Below the pieces are notes generated by a model. The model worked only from the letters and a program-made list of their open reading frames with translations. It did not search any database and was not told the origin of the DNA. The position numbers and the translations under genes were made by a program. From GCA-2746795 sp964643965 (lineage in GTDB: Bacteria; Chloroflexota; Anaerolineae; Promineifilales; Promineifilaceae): a stretch of 14,713 nucleotides of DNA. Below are positions 12,540 through 14,713 of this stretch, one piece after another (position 1 is the first letter of the stretch; every line of letters begins with the position of its first letter). Location of the stretch: assembly GCA_964643965.1 (NCBI GenBank), contig CAZXVH010000122.1, positions 1-14,713 on the forward strand, read 5' to 3'.

Positions 12540-14558
12540 CTAATTTGAGGCCACGCTCACAATCTGCTCTAAAATGCCATCCGTTTCTGCTTCCAGCGCC
12601 CGAATATCCGCCACAATCTCCGCCAATGACCGCAGCGGCTCATACTGGTAAAAATATTTGGTAAAGGAAATCTCGTAGCCGCGCACCGTCTTGCTCTCGT
12701 CAATCCAGGCGTCTGGCACATGGGGCAGCACCTCCCGCGCAAAATAAGCGGCAATCGTCTCCGTCAACGGTACATTTTCCGTATCGCGCAGGCTGCTGTC
12801 TGCTTCGTATTCGATGGCGCCGTCCTTATGTTTTTTCTTAACCACCGGCTGGGCCGCTTCATCTGTTTCCGTGAATGCCGCCCACAACGCTTTCTTCTGT
12901 TTGGCCGTCATCTTCAGCCCTTGTTTCTTTACCCATTTATCGAACTGCTTTTGCACCTGGTTAAAATCAAGCTGTGGTTCGGCGCCCACCAGCCCCGCCA
13001 GCCCGTCGGCTAAGGCGCTATCCTCGGGATAATCGGCCTTGAATGTTTCCAGTCGGGCTGGGGTGACATGGGTTTTGAGGCGTAACGGCCGTTCTACCGT
13101 AATCTTGTCATAACCAAACGCCTCATTGTCAAAAATTTGGCTGATGTCGCTGTCTTCAAAGTCCAAAAAGGCGTCCATGAGGGTGCGGATGTGGTCGGCC
13201 GTGAACTCGCAATTCTTGCTGCCCAGATTCTTGCGCAGCTTGGTATACAGTTCCCGCCCATCAATCAACTGCACCTTGCCCTGGCGCTGCGCCGGCTTGC
13301 GATTGCTCAGCACCCAAATATAAGTGGCGATGCCCGTGTTGTAAAACATATTCAACGGCAGTCCAATAATCGCTTCCAGCCAATCATTCTCAATGATCCA
13401 CTTGCGAATCTCGCTCTCCCCTTGCCCCGCATCCCCCGTAAACAAAGCCGAGCCATTGTGTACATGGGCAATGCGGCTGCCCTGGGGCGTCTCCTTCATT
13501 TTGGTCAGCATATTGAGCAAAAAGAGCAGTTGCCCATCGCTGCTGCGCGGCAGTCCCACGGCAAAGCGGTGGTCGATCACCGCTTTCTTCTTGCCGTCGT
13601 AAATGAACTCTTTGTCCACGCTCCATGATTTGCCATAAGGTGGATTGGACAACATGAAATCAAATTTGGTACGGTTAAATTGATCATGACGCAAGGTGGA
13701 ACCAAAGGCGATATTTTCCGTGCTGCGTCCCTGAATGAGCATATCGGCCGTACAAATAGCATACGTTTCCGGGTTCACTTCCTGCCCATACAGCGCCAAC
13801 GTCACCCGCTTGCCCTGCGCTTCGGCCAACCTCACAAAGAACTTCTCCGCCTCCGTCAACATGCCGCCAGAGCCACACGCCCCGTCATACACCAGATAGG
13901 TGCCGCTTTCAATTTGCTTAGCCACTGGCTCAAACAGTAAATGCACCATCAACTGCACGATGTCACGCGGCGTAAAATGCTCCCCCGCCTCCTCGTTATT
14001 CTCCTCGTTAAAACGGCGAATCAACTCCTCAAAGACATAGCCCATGCCCAAATTAGACAAGCCCTCATGCAGCACATGACCTCGGCCGTCTGTCACCGCC
14101 TCCACGCCCAAATTGATGCGCGGCGACAAGAACTTTTCCAGCAAGGGGTACAGGCGGTTGGCGTCATCCAACGTTTCCAACTGGTTATGAAACTTAAACT
14201 TGCGAATGATCTCCTGCACGTTGTCGCTGAAGCCGTTCAGATACGCCTCAAAGTTCACCTTAATCTGGCTGGGGGTATCGTACAATCGTTGCAGGGTGAA
14301 GGGGGAGGTGTTGTAGAAGGGATAGCCGGTAATCTGCTGGAATTGGGCAATGCCAGACTCAATCTTGTTCTCCTCCAAAAATTGGTGCATTTCCAGCACT
14401 GCATCCTTGCTGGGCGCCAACAAAATATCCAGCCGCCGGATGACGGTCATGGGCAAAATCACGTCGCGGTATTTGCCGCGCACGTACACATCACGCAGCA
14501 CGTCATCGGCAATGCCCCAAATAAAACTGACAATGTTGTTATGGACGGTGTGGTTCAT
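12540..14558 (-). CDS. hsdM: Type I restriction-modification N6-adenine methyltransferase subunit
   Basis: The 672-residue protein has an N-terminal helical HsdM domain ('ILPMTVIRRLDILLAPSKDAV', about 34-54), then 'GEHFTPRDIVQLMV' (192-205), the SAM motif 'YDGACGSGGML' (224-234), and the catalytic NPPY (305-308) of N6-adenine methylases. It continues with the 'GLPLNMFYNTGIATYIWVLSN' segment and a long C-terminal region (about 450-672) that interacts with HsdS and HsdR in this class. It is longer than the 529-residue E. coli enzyme but common for this subgroup. It methylates host DNA as an M2S complex. The Shine-Dalgarno before ATG 14558 is weak. The gene appears intact, while the accompanying hsdS is shortened and hsdR is not in the window. 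Confidence 0.95.
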   Translation of the reverse strand: MNHTVHNNIVSFIWGIADDVLRDVYVRGKYRDVILPMTVIRRLDILLAPSKDAVLEMHQFLEENKIESGIAQFQQITGYPFYNTSPFTLQRLYDTPSQIKVNFEAYLNGFSDNVQEIIRKFKFHNQLETLDDANRLYPLLEKFLSPRINLGVEAVTDGRGHVLHEGLSNLGMGYVFEELIRRFNEENNEEAGEHFTPRDIVQLMVHLLFEPVAKQIESGTYLVYDGACGSGGMLTEAEKFFVRLAEAQGKRVTLALYGQEVNPETYAICTADMLIQGRSTENIAFGSTLRHDQFNRTKFDFMLSNPPYGKSWSVDKEFIYDGKKKAVIDHRFAVGLPRSSDGQLLFLLNMLTKMKETPQGSRIAHVHNGSALFTGDAGQGESEIRKWIIENDWLEAIIGLPLNMFYNTGIATYIWVLSNRKPAQRQGKVQLIDGRELYTKLRKNLGSKNCEFTADHIRTLMDAFLDFEDSDISQIFDNEAFGYDKITVERPLRLKTHVTPARLETFKADYPEDSALADGLAGLVGAEPQLDFNQVQKQFDKWVKKQGLKMTAKQKKALWAAFTETDEAAQPVVKKKHKDGAIEYEADSSLRDTENVPLTETIAAYFAREVLPHVPDAWIDESKTVRGYEISFTKYFYQYEPLRSLAEIVADIRALEAETDGILEQIVSVASN

Positions 14559-14658
14559 GGGTTGTTCGCTTTTTTTGGTTTTGCTGAGTCAGTGACACAG
14601 TAGATGATCGATTTTGAGGATAACAATAGTACCTTGTCTTTAACCTGAAAGCTATTGC

Positions 14659-14677
14659 CGCCGGTTGTAAACCGGCG
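14659..14677. repeat. REP-like hairpin 1 upstream of hsdM
   Basis: CGCCGGTT (14659-14666) and AACCGGCG (14670-14677) form a perfect 8-bp stem with a 3-nt loop. It is the first of a pair of compact hairpins about 100 bp upstream of hsdM. Confidence 0.85.
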
Positions 14678-14689
14678 TCTGAGACATAA

Positions 14690-14707
14690 AACCCGTTAAA
14701 ACGGGTT
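14690..14707. repeat. REP-like hairpin 2 upstream of hsdM
   Basis: AACCCGTT (14690-14697) and AACGGGTT (14700-14707) form a perfect 8-bp stem with a 2-nt loop. With hairpin 1 and the GTCTGAGACATAA linker it has the look of a dispersed REP/RAYT-type repeat unit. The remaining spacer 14559-14658 shows no gene. Confidence 0.8.
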
Positions 14708-14713
14708 GCAGCC

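Larger units (their letters stand above)
342..13093. repeat. Highly iterated palindrome AACGGCCGTT (12 perfect, 17 core copies)
   Basis: Perfect AACGGCCGTT starts at 4072, 4863, 5139, 6274, 6790, 8625, 9374, 9575, 10091, 10277, 11172 and 13084. The core ACGGCCGT also occurs at 342, 1926, 9019, 10681 and 11765. Chance would give about 0.01-0.02 perfect copies in this length. The motif is found in coding sequence of different frames and in spacers, like the HIP1 octamer of cyanobacteria. Counted by eye, so a copy could be missed. Confidence 0.93.

Noticed and set aside
13941..14603. 220-codon + strand open frame opposite hsdM
   Set aside because: It mirrors the hsdM codons on the other strand, has no recognisable motif, and lies wholly within a well-supported gene; antisense shadow.

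Overview
The window is about 14.7 kb of moderately GC-rich bacterial DNA. Genes of the left part (positions 119-8534) lie on the + strand and genes of the right part (about 8676-14558) on the - strand, and the two blocks meet at a strong two-way terminator near 8630. No ribosomal or other marker gene fixes the taxonomy. An RNase J with SPASM-, DUF2207- and 3D-domain proteins, heptamer-type intergenic repeats and a heavily iterated palindrome make me favour an uncultured Chloroflexota lineage (Anaerolineae-like). That is inference only.

Left block. A translationally coupled pair comes first: a PqqD-like/SPASM protein whose radical-SAM cluster motif has been lost, then a DUF2207-type membrane protein ending in a Gly/Cys/Ala tail with seven Cys in CxC spacing. 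Next are a class I methyltransferase carrying a 24-bp hairpin-type repeat expanded inside its reading frame, and an MFS transporter. After these comes a peroxiredoxin-like gene with an in-frame TGA exactly where the peroxidatic Cys is expected (probable selenocysteine), and then RNase J.

Right block, read on the - strand. A type I methyltransferase gene (hsdM) is followed by its own sigma70-like promoter and a roughly 60-nt structured RNA ending in a U-run. Next come an Abi_2 (AbiD/AbiF-type) HEPN protein and a shortened hsdS. Beyond hsdS is an array in which cargo alternates with copies of the hsdS 3' end: a UPF0175/PIN toxin-antitoxin pair, hsdS tail B, a zinc-ribbon protein, hsdS tail C, and an antitoxin with a PIN half-domain fused to a 3D domain. 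No hsdR lies in the window. The block reads as a defence island in which cargo has repeatedly been inserted next to an hsdS 3' end.

The palindrome AACGGCCGTT occurs 12 times perfectly (17 times as the core ACGGCCGT) in genes, spacers and the central terminator, and lies at or inside the boundaries of the hsdS tail copies. The strongest candidates for undescribed biology are the hsdS-tail cassette array, the Abi-plus-RNA unit, the selenocysteine peroxiredoxin, the repeat expanded inside the methyltransferase, and the Cys-rich membrane-protein tail paired with a degenerate SPASM protein.
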